Origin: Ctena decussata
Lineage: Eukaryota > Mollusca > Bivalvia > Lucinida > Lucinidae
Length of the DNA: 64,000 nt
Assembly (NCBI GenBank): GCA_963989385.1
Contig: OZ022503.1
Location: forward strand, 87,269,138-87,333,137
Direction of reading: 5' to 3'
A program made the translations under genes and the position numbers. Below are positions 21,941-34,611 of this stretch, piece by piece (position 1 is the first letter of the stretch; every line of letters starts with the position of its first letter). Under the pieces are notes generated by a model. It did no database searches. It saw only the letters and a list, made by a program, of their open reading frames with translations, and was not told the origin of the DNA.

Positions 21941-23523
21941 TGTAGTGACCCAGTTTTCTTGGCCTAAATCTGCTTGTGTATTGATCACCAAACACGTTGC
22001 TAAAATCAGCTGTTTTCATTGTTACCGATCTATACCTGTTTGCTCCTTTCATTCTCATTTCACCCTACTGACAGGCATTGCATTTGTAAATAGTCAACCT
22101 ACCTCACATTTTTGCACCTATGTTATTCCTGTAATCTTCAATAAGACGTTGTATTTTTGTAAAATGTGTATGCGAGAAGAGTGTTTGTAGCTGGTGACCT
22201 CCATATTGGTGTGTATTGATTATGCGTCTGTTGAATTGTGGGAGTGTAAAGGTACACAGTCTGCGGTTACCTAGTTACTGTCAAAACAAACAACTGTCAA
22301 AGTTAGAAGTCCTCGTTTACAGTGGTCCTTCGCTCAGTACAGCTTTTCATAGGTTTTCTGGGTGTAAGAGTCAGTTAGTAAATTTAATGGGGAACATTTT
22401 CATATAAGTTTTATCATAAGTTAAATTTAAGGTTTTAGAGATATTTGCATTTAAAGTGGGCGACCCTCAGGTTTTCCGTTATAAAATCAATATGGCCGAC
22501 GTCGCAACTTTCTTGCGGGAACGTCTTCCCACGTTCCTGCGTCTGCGGGATCATGTGACCCCTCAGCATCTTCGGCTTGGGATGGGGGAATCATGCTTAT
22601 TTTGTGTTGCGGGTTGTGGGATGCGGGACGGGGGAATATTTAAGCGAGCTCCCGCGTTTGAGGGAGAACTTCAGACTTTTGATTTCGTAGGGTGCAGTCA
22701 CGTTTTACTGGTTCGCATTTATTTAGGCTTATTTTCCAAATTCTGATAAGTTTTAAGGTCTAGATTTAATTAGAAAAGTTTGCATTATCCTCAAGCATCA
22801 AAGATAGTTTTTTCTCATCTTTACATAAGTTTTATTAGGTTTTGTTGCATTTTAAAGTACACATTTACGTGCAGACACACAGATTATGGAATTGCACTAG
22901 TAGTCATAATGTTGTAACTGGGAAGAATTATTATTCAAAGCAGTTCTCTGTTGTTTATATATTTTCATGAACATTTTATCATATGCTGCTGTACTTGCGA
23001 GTGATCACTGCCGTTTTACCGTCTTGTCTGTTGTGTTTCGTCGCTTAAAGTCAGTCTAGTCATGTCTTATTAGTCTCTCGTCTTTTGTACACGTCTCGGT
23101 CAGTTAAATAGATATAAGAAAGTTGTTACAGTTTTTTTTTTCTAGTCATTTATTTTCATTAAATTTTGTTTAGCATGACAATATTTCGGGTCTTGCTTTC
23201 TCTCCCTTATGTTGACAGCCTAAGGTTGTCTCATTAAAGCATTTTTTCGGTTTCTGAAGTTCACATTTTTCGTTTACAAAGCCTTAACCCAAGTGCTTTG
23301 TCACTGGGCAGTCTGACTAATCACCGTAAGCCAGTGACGATTCGGACTGCCGGTATATCCGGACACCAGAAAAGGGGCAATATCACAGACGTTCCCTGGG
23401 CTACCAGATCTTGCGCTGTAATACTTGGCAGTCAGAACCCTCACTGTGGGCCAGGGATAGTTCGGACTGCGAGGTATATGATCCTTGAAGAGAGTTTAAA
23501 CTGCTGAACCTCGGCTCGTAACA
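21941..23523 (+). repeat. 3' LTR
   Basis: 1,583 bp, TG...CA. About 99.5% identical to the 5' LTR by visual alignment (about 8 substitutions, one single-base indel). GTAT follows at 23524-23527. Confidence 0.97.
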
Positions 23524-23609
23524 GTATCCACGTACATTATACTCGTGAAGTTTATGTTTAACGATTTCTGTCGGATCATAGAACCCATTTATTTCAGATC
23601 GCTACTAGA

Positions 23610-23855
23610 TTGATTGATTGATTGCTTTGGGTTTAACGGCCCTTTGAGACAGTATTTAAGTCTATATCAGGCCGTCTCCCAGAGAGGGAGAAAGAGGAGA
23701 AATGACAGACGAGAGAAAAATATCCAAACAACCTCCACCCGCACTTACTGCAAGCACTGTAGGCCCTTGCCCTACAATGTTCCAAATCAGTAGGACGCCC
23801 CGGCACTGGAAGTTACACAGAACACCATCGCACCAACCGACCGCCCCTATATCCT
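23610..23855 (+). repeat. Dispersed SINE-like repeat R2, copy
   Basis: Starts with (TGAT)n, then 'gctttgggtttaacggcc', 'tttgagacag', 'tctatatcaggccgtctccc', a purine block, 'cttactgcaagcact', and ends near 'accatcgcacc'. About 245 bp, non-coding. Confidence 0.8.
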
Positions 23856-25160
23856 CTGATCTCAAAGGAAAAACTAAAAATATAATCTGCTCTATGGATG
23901 ATGTACGGGAGACATTTTACGGCCGCCACAGTCTTCTGATTTTTCCAGACCATTATTTTATAGATATGGATCATAACTTGGGTAACCGTTTATCTGAAGA
24001 TAAAAAAAATCAGCATCAACGTCGGGGCGACATTTATTTCATAGTCTAGAGACAATGCCCTATTCATAAAAGAGTAGGTAGGACAACCTATTTGATAGAA
24101 CTGTTATGATTTACTCTAAAAACAAAATATTGGTCACCCAGTATGCAGGTCGAAGTGACATTTTCTCTACAGGAAAAATACTACCACTGATTACGAGCAA
24201 TATAAGGGTCAAAGTGATTTCTACTTATTGTCAAATTATTCTGACATATTTATATATCCGAAAATACTAAATGGATTTATATAATAAGGAGAACAGTTCA
24301 GTCGGAGACTATGACCGAAAACATACAACAAGTGATATTAAGAAACGTGTAGCTCGTGCGAAATAATTTTGTTACATACTCTTTAACGCATCATGCATGA
24401 GCTTATTCTTCAGTATGACACTAAGGCTGACCAAATACCAGATATTGGCTATGGTGACCTGTAGTTCATGCATTTTAAAGGGGTCAAAGACCTGATATTC
24501 AGCCAACCACTAAGCCCAGTAATAAACACATACCCTCCAATTTATCCATGTTCAATAAATGACTGATTTTCGCCGAGTGGTTGCTGACGAAACTAGTGTA
24601 TCGAAGTTTTATAGCTCATTGACGTTAAATCAGAAAAAAACACAACAGTCCATGTTGTCTGAAGCAGATGCTTGCACGAGAGTTACACAAACGAGGAATG
24701 CTGCAATTTTATCGACATGATCGCCACTGTGAGACGCCCCAGCAAGGTTAACAGTACGCGTTGCAAATTCAATGCTTAATTTCACGGAGTTAAAAGCGTT
24801 AGGGTTACACTAAGCTGCGTTACATATTGTTTCAACTAAATCATTTTTACAGGTCATGAAATCGATTTTTGCAGATGTGTCATGAGTAAGGCATTGTTTA
24901 TGCACGCAAAACCACTGATTCGAGTAGAGGTATTTAAGCAGTTCTCTTAGGCTGTATGAATTAATTTTCTTTAATGGTAAATCATTTAAAGATAAAGAAG
25001 CTTTATCTAACGTCGCATCTTAGAAACAGACAACATAAGCTCTGTAGAGCTTTTATTGCGACAAACAAGGTATCCAGTAACAGTTTATACTTACCTCATG
25101 ACTTAACTTTATCTTCCTAGGACTACCCTTTTTAGGCGAGCGTCAGCCAAGGGAGCTCCT
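23856..25160. other. No recognisable feature
   Basis: AT-rich with no coding similarity. Confidence 0.4.
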
Positions 25161-25262
25161 AGTACCATTTATAACGCCTTTGGTATGGCGCGGCTGGGAT
25201 CCGAACACACGACCGCCCGTTCCCGAAGCGGATGCTCTTCCACTGAGCTATCGGGGCCGGTA
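25161..25262 (-). repeat. tRNA-like SINE head
   Basis: On the minus strand 'gatagctcagtggaagagc' is a strong tRNA box A, and 'gtgtgttcggatccc' is a box B/T-arm. The acceptor ends do not pair cleanly and no CCA or intact flanks are seen, so a SINE or tRNA relic is more likely than a tRNA gene. Confidence 0.6.
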
Positions 25263-25409
25263 AAAACATTTGAATCATGAATCATCCCAAGACCAAAGAC
25301 CTTATTTAACCCAAGTTTAGGGTCTTGCCCCTCAGTGAAGTCAAAGATGCAAACTAAAAAATAAACTGTGGATAGCATTTGAGACAGGCTTTTTTGTGAC
25401 AATTTTTCC

Positions 25410-25510
25410 GTGTGTGTGTGTGTGTGTACTTCTTTCCTACTGGTTTTGAGGGCGGGATGTGGTATTTGCTTGTATTAATTCCTGATCATTGCCTATCTTT
25501 TTACTTAGCA
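25410..25510 (+). repeat. (GT)n microsatellite and diverged PLE tail
   Basis: A GT run at 25410-25428 is followed by an old copy of the PLE terminal about 75 bp ('ggttttgagggcgggatgtgg … cctgatcattgcctatctttttactt'). Relatives are at 39885-39960 (antisense), 41331-41383 and 47340-47407. They define an older PLE subfamily with the same 3' end logic. Confidence 0.65.
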
Positions 25511-26164
25511 TACAATTGATAAATGTCTTCAAGTCCATTTATCAATTTCGGTATGTTAAAACTGTTTGCCTTCAGTTTAAACTATATGTTCATTTATGGA
25601 TGTTCTGATTTTTTGTATACTTATACTCTAGCTTTCGTCACCAGATATTGTCGGGGTCACTGATGAGGCTTGAGTAGCCGAAACTTCAGTATGGTCCATG
25701 TTCCTTCTTTTTTACTTTCTTGAAAGAGCTCTTTAAGATTTTTTTTTACTAAATACAGATTTATAAGAAGAGCATCAGAAAGTTAGAGTGATTGTTCTTC
25801 TGTTGACTCTAATCAGGGCAGAAAACAAATAACCCAACTGTCTCCTATGACATGCTCACCTTTTGCATAATCCAGACAGTTGAAAATGAGGTGATGTAAA
25901 TACAAATGATTGCCTTGTGTAGACAATGATGATAAATGGACTTTAAGACAGATGCTTGAGTATGTTTTTGCATGTCTTTCTAGAATCATTCATTTTCCAG
26001 CCAAATTGTGGGAGTTACGACACTACATTATATTGCAGCATTATGAATAATGTGATTTGTCTCAGACTCTTTGATTTATGTAATTATGTCTCACTAAATA
26101 AAGACATTCTTGTTATTTACAACATGACATCGAATATGCACTATCGTTTTAAGGCTTTACACAT

Positions 26165-27260
26165 ATGTTCGAATTTATCTTGCATCTGCTGCAAAATTCC
26201 ACCTGACAACAGAGTTGTGATAACATAATGTGATATCATGTCATTTTAGAACTGCGCTTGCGCGAATGATATCAGGCACTGCCTTAAAAAGGGATCGCTA
26301 TATACTGACATTGGTCGTGATATCTGCGTTCGATTACTTAGATTACGTCACCGACCTACTTCATCACGCAATCGCGACGTCAGCAATTTCGATATAGGAA
26401 AGAATTTCTTTTCGGGGGGTTTGTCGATGTGTAAATGCCGGCGAATAACTCACAAACTGAATAAAAGCCCGAAGTGTGTACGTTAGGTTTGTGAGGAATT
26501 CGCCGGCGTTTACATATCGATAAAATCACCAAAAAAGGAAAAATTATCCTTATACTTCCAACTTGGTCCATCCTTAATTTCTTTCTCTTTCCTTCTATTT
26601 TCGGTCTACTACCGTGTACGATTTGGCAGCGTGTGACATAAGTGCGCCAGCGTATTCCATCTGAAATGATAACTGCTTTTGTCATGCTGCTCCATTTTCA
26701 ATTTGTTTCTTTGTCTAAAAAGTCGGGAACATTCCAAAATAGTCAATCTTTCAAACAAAAATACTGTGAAGGGCGCCGCCATTTTGGAAACGTTACCAAC
26801 TTACTCTTGAAATGACGTTGACATCAAATCATCATTAACGTAATTCACGTGCTTGCTTTAGTTGTCTCAGGTAAAAAGTTTGCGTTTCAATCTGAATTTC
26901 AGTTAAAACTTGCAAAAAAGTGATTGCACATTCGTCTATAAAAAGTCGGAAGACAGAGTCGCGTACGAATACAACGTCAACAGGATTAATAGAAGTATAA
27001 AATCCTGTCTGATATGCCCTCATCAAATTATTTGCTCTGAAACTGCAATTAAAATGGGCTGTTGAAATTATTCAAAAGTACGTTTGCTTTTCATTCGTTT
27101 GACGCTCTATGCACCCAAAATCTTCTAATGATGCGTGAAAAGTAAAAAAGCATGTCAGTGTCTTTTGATATCAAGTTCATCGAGCTCGACCAGAAACACG
27201 TCGGAATGGCTCGGCAAGCCTTGCCATTCCTAAGTTCTTTCTGGTCTAGCCCGATAAAAC
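26165..27260. repeat. Dispersed repeat with inverted segments (family A/B)
   Basis: Segment A (26190-26345; 'aactgcgcttgcgcgaatgatatcag', 'tacgtcaccgac') recurs at 49915-50110 and in reverse at 44400-44590. Segment B (26715-26960; 'gggcgccgccattttgg', 'tctgaatttcagtt') recurs at 43975-44180 and in part, reversed, at 28640-28760. A short palindrome with 'aatggctcggcaagccttgccatt' lies at about 27190-27255. It looks like an inverted-repeat transposon without coding capacity. Confidence 0.55.
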
Positions 27261-27320
27261 ACTTTTTGACCATTGGACTTGTTCCAGTTTATGGGTTTTC
27301 TGGTGAATGTTTTCACTTTT

Positions 27321-28400
27321 ATTGTCCCCCGCCTTTTCGAAAAAAAGCGGAGGGACATAGTTTTTGGCATTCCGTCCTTCCGTCCGTCCGTCCTTCCGTC
27401 CATCCGTCCTTATTTCCGTCCTTCCGTCCCCCTAATGTAGTAGGTACCTTGTGTGCGCAACTCCTCCTAAAGTTTTATGCCGATTCTTTTGAAACTTTAC
27501 AGATGTTTTTGTCATGGTCTGAAAATATGCATGTGGTTTGGATATAATCCTGAGATTATTTTTTGTCACTGTTTCCACAAGTTGAACTTAGTAATTTTTT
27601 AGGCATTTTTACTATCAAAGTGACTAGATAGTGGGTACCTTGTGTGTGCAACTTCTCCAACAGTTTTATGCTGATTCCTTTGAAACTTCACAGGTGTTTT
27701 GGTCATGGTCTGAAGATACGCATGTGGTTTGGATATATTCCTGAGATAATTTTTGTCACTTTTTCCACAAGTTGAACTTAGTAATTTTTTAGGCGTTTTT
27801 ACTATCATAGTGACTAGATAGTAGGTACCTTGTGTGCGCAACTCCTCATACAGTTTTATGCCGATGCCTTTTAAACTTCACAAGTGTTTTAGTCATGGTC
27901 TGAAGATACGCATGTGGTTTGGATATTTTTTTTGTCACTTTTTCCACAAGTTGAACTTAGTAATTTTTTAGGCGTTTTTACTATCATAGTAACTAGACAG
28001 TGGGTACCTTGTGTGCGCAACTCCTCATACAGTTTTATGCCGATTCCTTTGAAACTTCACAGGTGTTTTGGTCATGGTCTGAAGATACGCATGTGGTTTG
28101 GATATAATCCTGAAATTATTTTTTATTACTTTTTTCGCAAATTGAACTTAGCCATTTTTCATACATTGTTACTATCAAAGTGAATAGATAGTTTGTACCT
28201 TGTGTGTGCAACTCCTCCTACGGTTTTATGCCAATTCCTTTGAAACTACACAGGCGTTTTGATCATGGTCTGAAGATATGCATGTGGTTCGATATAATCC
28301 TCACATTATTTTTTTTATTACTTTTTCACATTTTTAACTTAGCCGCTTTTCCAGCTCAAACACTTAAGTGTATATACAGTGGAGACCTAGTTTCCAAGGC
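27321..28400 (+). repeat. Microsatellite-headed tandem array, about 185 bp x 5
   Basis: A conserved head (attgtcccccgccttttcg, 27321) and a CTTCCGTC-type microsatellite (27371-27432) precede five diverged units. The units begin 'taccttgtgtgcgcaactcctc' near 27447, 27640, 27828, 28007 and 28197, and each contains 'ttatgccgattcctttgaaac', 'catggtctgaagatacgcatgtgg' and 'gaacttag'. A second, older member is at 58003-59110. The architecture resembles bivalve pearl-type repeats (microsatellite plus tandem core), but the family assignment is only by analogy. Confidence 0.8.
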
Positions 28401-29329
28401 GGAGGACATAAATTCGTCGAATTTGCTTGTTGTATTTTGTATAGACAATTCTCTAAGCTAACAGTGTTTCCTTTACCAGACGTTGCGTTAAGCGGCACCT
28501 GAACTGGGTCTGCCCTGTTTGCTCGTCTCCAAAAAACTGGTTAACATTCTAAAACGGACTAACATCGTTTTTGCGATGCAAGCGACTGAAACGATATTTG
28601 TTGATGACCGGCAACGTAAATTTTTCCTACTTTCTATGGATGGATATGCAATCGAGTTTTGCAAGTTTTAACTGAAATTCAGATTTAAACGCAAACTTTC
28701 TACCTGAGACAACTAAAGCAAGCACGTGCTTTACGTTAATGATGATGTGATGTCAATAAGACGGAATTGCCTATATCTGCCATTCGAGTCTAAGATCTGA
28801 ACTAAATAAAATAGTATAAAGGTTGCTATTGGAAATAGCACGGAACTTATAGTAGCCGTTTAATATCCTTCTCATGACAACAAAGTTGTTTGCAAGGCTA
28901 TAGAGGTGACTGTGATAGGTTCGATGATGCAAAGGACCATAAAAATAAAATCTGCACTATGATGAAGACCGTCGAAACTATTTCAGCCGTCACACAACAC
29001 TTCACTTAACACCGGCCGCATTGACGTCAAATGAAAATATAAAAAAAATGTCTACTTATTTTCAACAAATTGATTTAAGGGACGACACACAAACAAAAAA
29101 AGAGGGGAGGGGGTATTGTACGAAGTTCTTACATCCTTACTTCCATAAAACCTACTAGCTCCTTTATTTAATTTCGGATCAAGAAACATTTTCCCAACCA
29201 AAATTTGAAAATACATGTAACATAATATACAATAGCTAAAATTGAAAAAAAATTGGAACGGTAATGAATCTAATTATAAGCATCACAGTATAATATTATG
29301 AGTCAAATATCGCCTATTTGCCCCGGTTT
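28401..29329. other. Mostly unassigned; segment B relic near 28640-28760
   Basis: Apart from the reversed segment B relic, no recognisable feature. Confidence 0.4.
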
Positions 29330-29785
29330 GCTACATTTGAGGAAATGCTCCAAAAGCTCCGACCGAGACTCGAATCAAGGGCCTCTCGTTCATCGTGCGA
29401 GCACTTTGTCAACTTAGCTACCAAACCACATAGTCGACCTTTGATATCCACCTTGCTTACAAACATTTGTTCCCGAATCTGCTAGGAATCATGCAGGAAC
29501 CAACAAAATATACTCATATTGATACTTGCGACCCAAGCCGTGGACCCTCACATTTGCCATCAAATATCACAGGGGAGGCCAATCGTGGCCCGACCGAGGC
29601 TGGCAACTAGCACCCCTCGCGAGACAACTGAGCTGTTGATACAAAAAGTCGATCTTTGACACTAAAACGTCCCAAGGGATGAAGTCGTGGCTCGACCAGG
29701 GTTCGAAACAACGGCCGCCTTCTAACCGTCAGACAACTAAGCTATTGGACCATAGAGTCGACTTTCCAAACCATCGCCCTCTGCT
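29330..29785 (-). repeat. Three degenerate tRNA-like modules in tandem
   Basis: On the minus strand three modules, roughly 170-190 bp apart, carry box B-like sequences ('gattcgagtctcggtcgg', 'gccagcctcggtcggg', 'ggttcgaaccctgg' in degraded form). Their common flanks are of the type 'tcgacttt' and 'gtcgacc'. The likely origin is SINE copies or a tandem SINE; they are not functional tRNA genes. Confidence 0.5.
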
Positions 29786-29789
29786 TCTG

Positions 29790-30460
29790 CAGTGATTTGA
29801 ACATTTAGTTAGCTGGTTGTTCCGCGTTAAGGTTTCTTAACCCGTCAATGAATCATCACAGGAAACCAACAAATCAACCTACGATACATTACACATGAAG
29901 ACCGATAGAACCAGCGTATTGCGACACGTAAAGACACCGAAAGATCCCTCTGTTGTGTTCATATCTTATCCCTGCTGTAAGCCATGAATGTGTCTTTATT
30001 GGAAATAAAATATGTTTACACTAACCATCCTTGTGGTGTCAAACAACAACTTTGAAGTATCGGAGCAAAACAAAAGCTCCAGTTGAACCCCGACTGACCT
30101 AGCAACAGACAAGACAAGCTTCGACCCCAACAATCTAAAATAAATAGCATTATGTCGGGTCCATCATTAAGTCTGATGCTCAACCAACGGGCAAGCAATT
30201 AAAGAGGGAAGCAAAGGTATTAACCATAACTGGGTTAAGCACTTAACATGCAGACTGCAGCATTACATTTATGTTAAATCTAATACGTTTGTAACATACG
30301 ATAATTTTCTGAACTGATCAAACCCATCAGTCCTACTGATGATTTTTTTTAATATATAGACTTAATCACCTTAAAATTCTGGTACCAACAGGCCCTGTTG
30401 CAACAAGTTTTTATCCGACTTTAAGTTCAGAAACCAAATCATAGTGTCGGAGATAGAAAT
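29790..30460 (-). pseudogene. Old PLE copy: RT C terminus and 3' region
   Basis: An antisense, strongly diverged copy aligning to the RT C-terminal coding region (30190-30455) and the start of the 3' tail (29790-30190). Conserved blocks include 'gactgatgggttt…aattttaaggtgattaagt', 'aatgctgcagtctgcatg' and 'aattgcttgcc'. In this copy the frame meets TGA just after the conserved N-C-x-P. The SECIS-like hairpin then follows (30127-30160 on the plus strand). The copy is useful as an outgroup for the young copies. Confidence 0.75.
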
Positions 30461-30539
30461 TTGAAAGTTTTTTTCCAAGTTTATGATACTGATAACCCTA
30501 TTGAAAAAGTTTAGCAGTTAAAATTTTATTACGGGCATG

Positions 30540-31790
30540 GAATTCAGTCACATAACTAGCATTTTTGTATATTTGACACGCCGTAAAAAGGTCATGATCA
30601 ATCCAAGGTCATTATTTTAACAATGTCGGCAGTACTCGAGTACCCGATGCTACATACAAGTTTCAATGCCATCGGTTAATGGGTCTTGGAGAAGAAAAAA
30701 AAATTAAAGGTTTATACCATATATTGGCATGGCAGCCATGTTGTGGTCATGTGTTTTGGACCATTTGAACAAATTTTTGTTCCCTCAGCCCCTACATGCT
30801 CTATATGATATTTGGTTACAATTTGCCAATTGGCTTTTGAGATTTTTGAAATTTTCTAAAGTAAGAGCTTATAGGATCAAAGGTCAAAACCTTGACCTTG
30901 ACTGCTTGTACTCATATATCTTCATTTACTCAAAAAGACGACTGTTTATACCAATTTTAAGGCCAAAAGCTTCAAAACTTTCAAGGAATTCTTATGTTCT
31001 AGCATTTTCTAATATTTGACCGTGCCATAAAAAGGTCAAGGTCAACAAAGGTCATCATAGAACAATCTTGGTAGTACTGTAGTACCCGCTGCTACATACC
31101 AGGTTTCAATGCGATCGGTCAATTAGTTTTGGAGAAGAAGATTTTTGAAGGTTTCTACCATATATGGGCGTGGCGGCCATGTTGGTTATGTGACCTGGAC
31201 CGTTTGAACAAATTTTGTTCCCTTAATCCCTGGAGGCTCTATATGAAATTTGGTTACAATGGGATTAGTGGCTTTTGAGATGTTTGAATTTTTCGAAATA
31301 TGAGAAACCAGGATCAGAAGTCAAAGAATGAATTTGACCTCTTGTACTCATAAATCTTTATGTACTCATTAAGATGGCTGTATATACCAATGTTTTTGGC
31401 AATATCTTCAACATTTACGACGAAATCTTGTGTTCTAGCATTTTCCCATATCGAAGCACCAGAAAGAAAATTTGACCTTACCTGTAAAAAAGGTCAAGGC
31501 TAACCCAAGGTCATAATTTGAACAATCTCGGTAGCACTCGCGTTTCAAGGCCATCGGCCCATTGGTTCTGGAGATGATTTTATAGGTTTTTACCATATAT
31601 GTGCATGGTGGTCATGTTGGACATCTGACCAGGACCGTTTGAAAAACATTTCGTTCCCATGAGCCCTGAAGGCTATATATGAAATTTGGTTACAATCTCT
31701 CCAGCAGTTTCAGAGGAGAAGTCGTTTGAAACAAGGACGGACCGACGACGGAGCCGTCTCATTATATTAGCTCCCTTGGTGAGCTAAAAA
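30540..31790. repeat. Long tandem-repeat element, about 440 bp x 2.7
   Basis: Units start near 30591, 31033 and 31490 ('aaggtcat…aacaatctcggtagtactcgagtacccg'). Each contains 'tttaccatatatgggcatggcggccatgttgg' in variant form, 'ctctatatgaaatttggttacaat' and 'tatgttctagcattttc'. It ends with 'ggacggaccgacgacgg' and a short hairpin tagctc-ccttggt-gagcta (31768-31786). Same family as the 5087-7548 element. No coding content. Confidence 0.75.
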
Positions 31791-32017
31791 TCAGAATTTG
31801 ACAAAGCAGTGAGGCAAGAGGTAAATAATTTGGAAAGTTCAGTAGCTGTTTTTTTTTTTTTTTTTTTGCTGTTTTTTAATGAAGCCTAGGTAACCAACAC
31901 ATCGTATACACTTTGTCTTGGCGTTCCTTAACTATTAGAGGTAAATGACTGCAATGATCGATACCTACAGAATGCCCTTCTGCAGATGTCTGTTTTGTAG
32001 GCCCTAGTACCGCTAAG
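31791..32017. other. Spacer with poly-T run
   Basis: A T-run of about 19 nt lies near 31850-31868; nothing else is seen. Confidence 0.4.
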
Positions 32018-32275
32018 TTGGTTGGTTGGTTGCTTGCTTGCTTTGGGTTTAACGGCTCTTTGAGACAATATTTTAGTCTATATCGGGACGTCTCTCAAAT
32101 AGTATGAGAACGAAGAGAGATATGAAGGACGAGAGAAAAAAAATGTCCAAACTAACCCTTCAGCACCTACTGCAAGCACAGTATGACCTTGCTCTACTAT
32201 TACCCAAATCAGTAGACCGCCCCAGCACTGGAAGGTATACCCAGCACCATTGACCCACCAACCACCCTAGTACCG
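32018..32275 (+). repeat. Dispersed SINE-like repeat R2, copy
   Basis: (TTGG)n/(TTGC)n start, 'tttgggtttaacggctctttgagac', 'tctatatcgggacgtctc', purine block, 'cacctactgcaagcacag', ending near 'caccattgaccc'. Confidence 0.8.
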
Positions 32276-32636
32276 CTAAGCTCCTAACTGAGTCTGTTTA
32301 TGTAGTATTGCCGTCAATTAACAATAACGTTGTTTACGGCATTATTTGCTCGAATCAAAACATACTTTCTAGGAAATTCTTGGATACCCTGCTGCTAACT
32401 GTCGAAAAGTAGATTTAACAGAGTCTCAAATCATTTGAGACTGTCTCAAATGAAGTGAATGTAGCAATGAATGTAGCTTTGTCAGAGATGTATTATGCAG
32501 TTAACTGTAAGCTAGTGATGTATTTTATTCATGCTTGCTGAGTATCCACATTATTTTCTTCTAGTAAAGAATTTGTTCATTCACAGGACCTCGGTCTTAT
32601 ACTGATACATGTGTAACAACATATTGATTGTATAAA

Positions 32637-33186
32637 AGTAAAAAGTATGCAAAGACCAGGAACTGAAACAATCAAAATCCAAATCCAGCCCTCAAACCAT
32701 AGTTGGAAACAACTAAGATTACAAATAATCAAGATACAGAGAACATATGGCCAACCGAGTGAGCAGCTTGTTCCCGAAAGGTGGCCACTCAGCAACCCAA
32801 ACCGAACCAAACATAATAATAACATACATAAGGTAAAACATCACAGAAACTCTGACACCAAAAACAGGCAACAAAGAACCACAACAGAACTACCGCCTTG
32901 GAACGGTCAGTAATGAATTACTGGGGGGCTTAAATCGATTTTACAGGCCCAACCTCACCCTCAGTTTCTGAAGTGGTACGAAACATTTAGTTGGTTGTTC
33001 GGTTCGCATGATAACCCTCTAACTCGTCAATGAATCATCACGGTAAACACATAAATCAAATTTCAACACCATGAAGAAGCAAAGACGAGGACTCAACAGA
33101 TACAACGGGCCGTCTGACAGGTGGATATCCCTGTCCTGCCAAACAACCCCACTGGAAATCTGAAGCAAAAGAAGGTCACCAGTAAA
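32637..33186 (-). mobile_element. PLE 3' tail, antisense
   Basis: About 550 bp of the young PLE tail with its terminus at 32637 (gtaaaaagtatgc) and a 5' truncation at about 33186. It covers the non-coding tail only. The 6-G run at about 32922 is intact. Confidence 0.92.
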
Positions 33187-34353
33187 CAGTTAGGAGATAG
33201 GTAAAGCAGGATGTATCACAAGTATTGCCCTTTCTTATGTCGCCTTACGGTAAAGCTAATGTCACTTAATTTGGAACTTTCAAGACTTTCAAATGATATA
33301 AGCCTCTGTTATCTAGGTTTAGGGGCTTATGTTTTTGTGAATAGATTTTAAAAGGTTTATCTTCTATTTTGAAAATGCTTTCTTTCCATGCCTTAAGGAA
33401 TAAAGTTCAACATACTATCCTTTACACCATCGATCCCCAAAATCATTTTATACAGCTACTGTTTCTTCCTTACAATCTTGAAAATCTGTATTTAAGACCA
33501 TTGGAAACTATGTAACATTTTTTTAATCTAAAATGATTTTCGAATTTCCAATTATAATATGACCAGCTGCAGGACAAATGATTTAGAGTCTTTACAGTCT
33601 CATGAGTCAGGGGTGTTTGCATTGAAATTAAATACATCTATAGTGTTTCTTATGGGCTTGTTATATTTATAACGCATTAATGGTTGTTCAGCATTTTAGA
33701 AATAAGTAGGTATGAATGGAATTCCGGATCTACGTAAGTCAAAAAAATCAATTTCTTTATTTATAAAAGGAGCTTCTGTGAAGTGTCTTTTGTAATTTGC
33801 TTCAGATTCGATTAATGAAGGAAGAACATGTTGGTTATAACATCAAAGCGAAAAAGCCTAGCATCATACAATTGATGATTTCTATCGTAGAAAATGTTTT
33901 CAACAAATCTTAGGTGAAATAATTATTCTTTTTTCGTGGGTTATTTCCCTTTTGCCTTAATCTATGAGATGTAGATTTACGTTTTTGAAATTCCACAAGG
34001 AAAAACACAACAGAATCAGGCTACTTGAAACTATTACCTTCATGGTAAATATAATCATTGAATCCCAGTGGAAAAGAGTTTGCGATAATTCTATCAATTC
34101 AGGCATGTCCTTTTCTGGTTTTGAATCGTTACAATAGGTTATTCTAATGTACTTACATATGTAACGCGACGTCTGATTGGATAACGTCAAAAATTTGCGA
34201 CAATAAATCCTGCGATACACTGTCGGAAACCCGACGTCATTATGTAACGGCACTTCTCATTGGTTGACGTCCGGTTTTAAGTCGCTGAAAGCGTTTGTTT
34301 TGGGTGCAAAGTAGCACACTTTTCAGGTGAAAATGTGAAAAGTGCATTTGAAT
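33187..34353. other. No recognisable feature
   Basis: AT-rich with no coding similarity. The open frame at 33957-34253 has no recognisable motif. Confidence 0.4.
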
Positions 34354-34491
34354 GGGGATAACTGTATTTAAATTGTCATTTGGGGAGATAAACCGTCGGT
34401 TTTATGGTCGCAAATTGCATAAAACGAAATTTCCGACCATAAAACCGACGATTTACCTCCCCAAATGACAATTTTAAGTACAGTTATCCCC
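34354..34491. repeat. Palindromic foldback element
   Basis: The arms are 'ggggataactgta…attgtcatttgggga' and its reverse complement, continuing into 'accgtcggttttatggtcg', with a loop of about 25 nt. Total 138 bp. Confidence 0.85.
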
Positions 34492-34611
34492 TTAATTTCT
34501 CCACTGGTTGCACTGAACTTGTTGCACTGAACCTGAAGTGGTTGCACTAAACCTGTCAGGAAGTAGACACATAATATTTCAATAACATATAAAGGCGTTG
34601 CCACTAGATAT

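Larger units (their letters stand above)
9585..23527 (+). mobile_element. Complete Gypsy-type (Ty3/Metaviridae) LTR retrotransposon
   Basis: The element runs 9589-23523 and is flanked by GTAT (9585-9588 and 23524-23527), a 4-bp target duplication. The order is 5' LTR, primer-binding site, gag, protease, RT, RNase H, integrase, a zinc-finger accessory ORF, polypurine tract and 3' LTR. RT before integrase, together with DD35E and a GPY/F-like integrase tail, identifies Ty3/Gypsy. The copy is not intact. A PLE fragment splits gag. There is a 1-nt frameshift between protease and RT and a 13-bp duplication between RT and RNase H. The accessory ORF also has a frame change. Confidence 0.97.

Noticed and set aside
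25185..25262. Functional tRNA gene (minus strand)
   Set aside because: Strong box A and B, but the acceptor stem ends do not pair well by eye. tRNAscan-SE would decide; the SINE relic is preferred.
33957..34253. 98-codon minus-strand frame
   Set aside because: No motif or similarity recognised; chance frame in AT-rich DNA.
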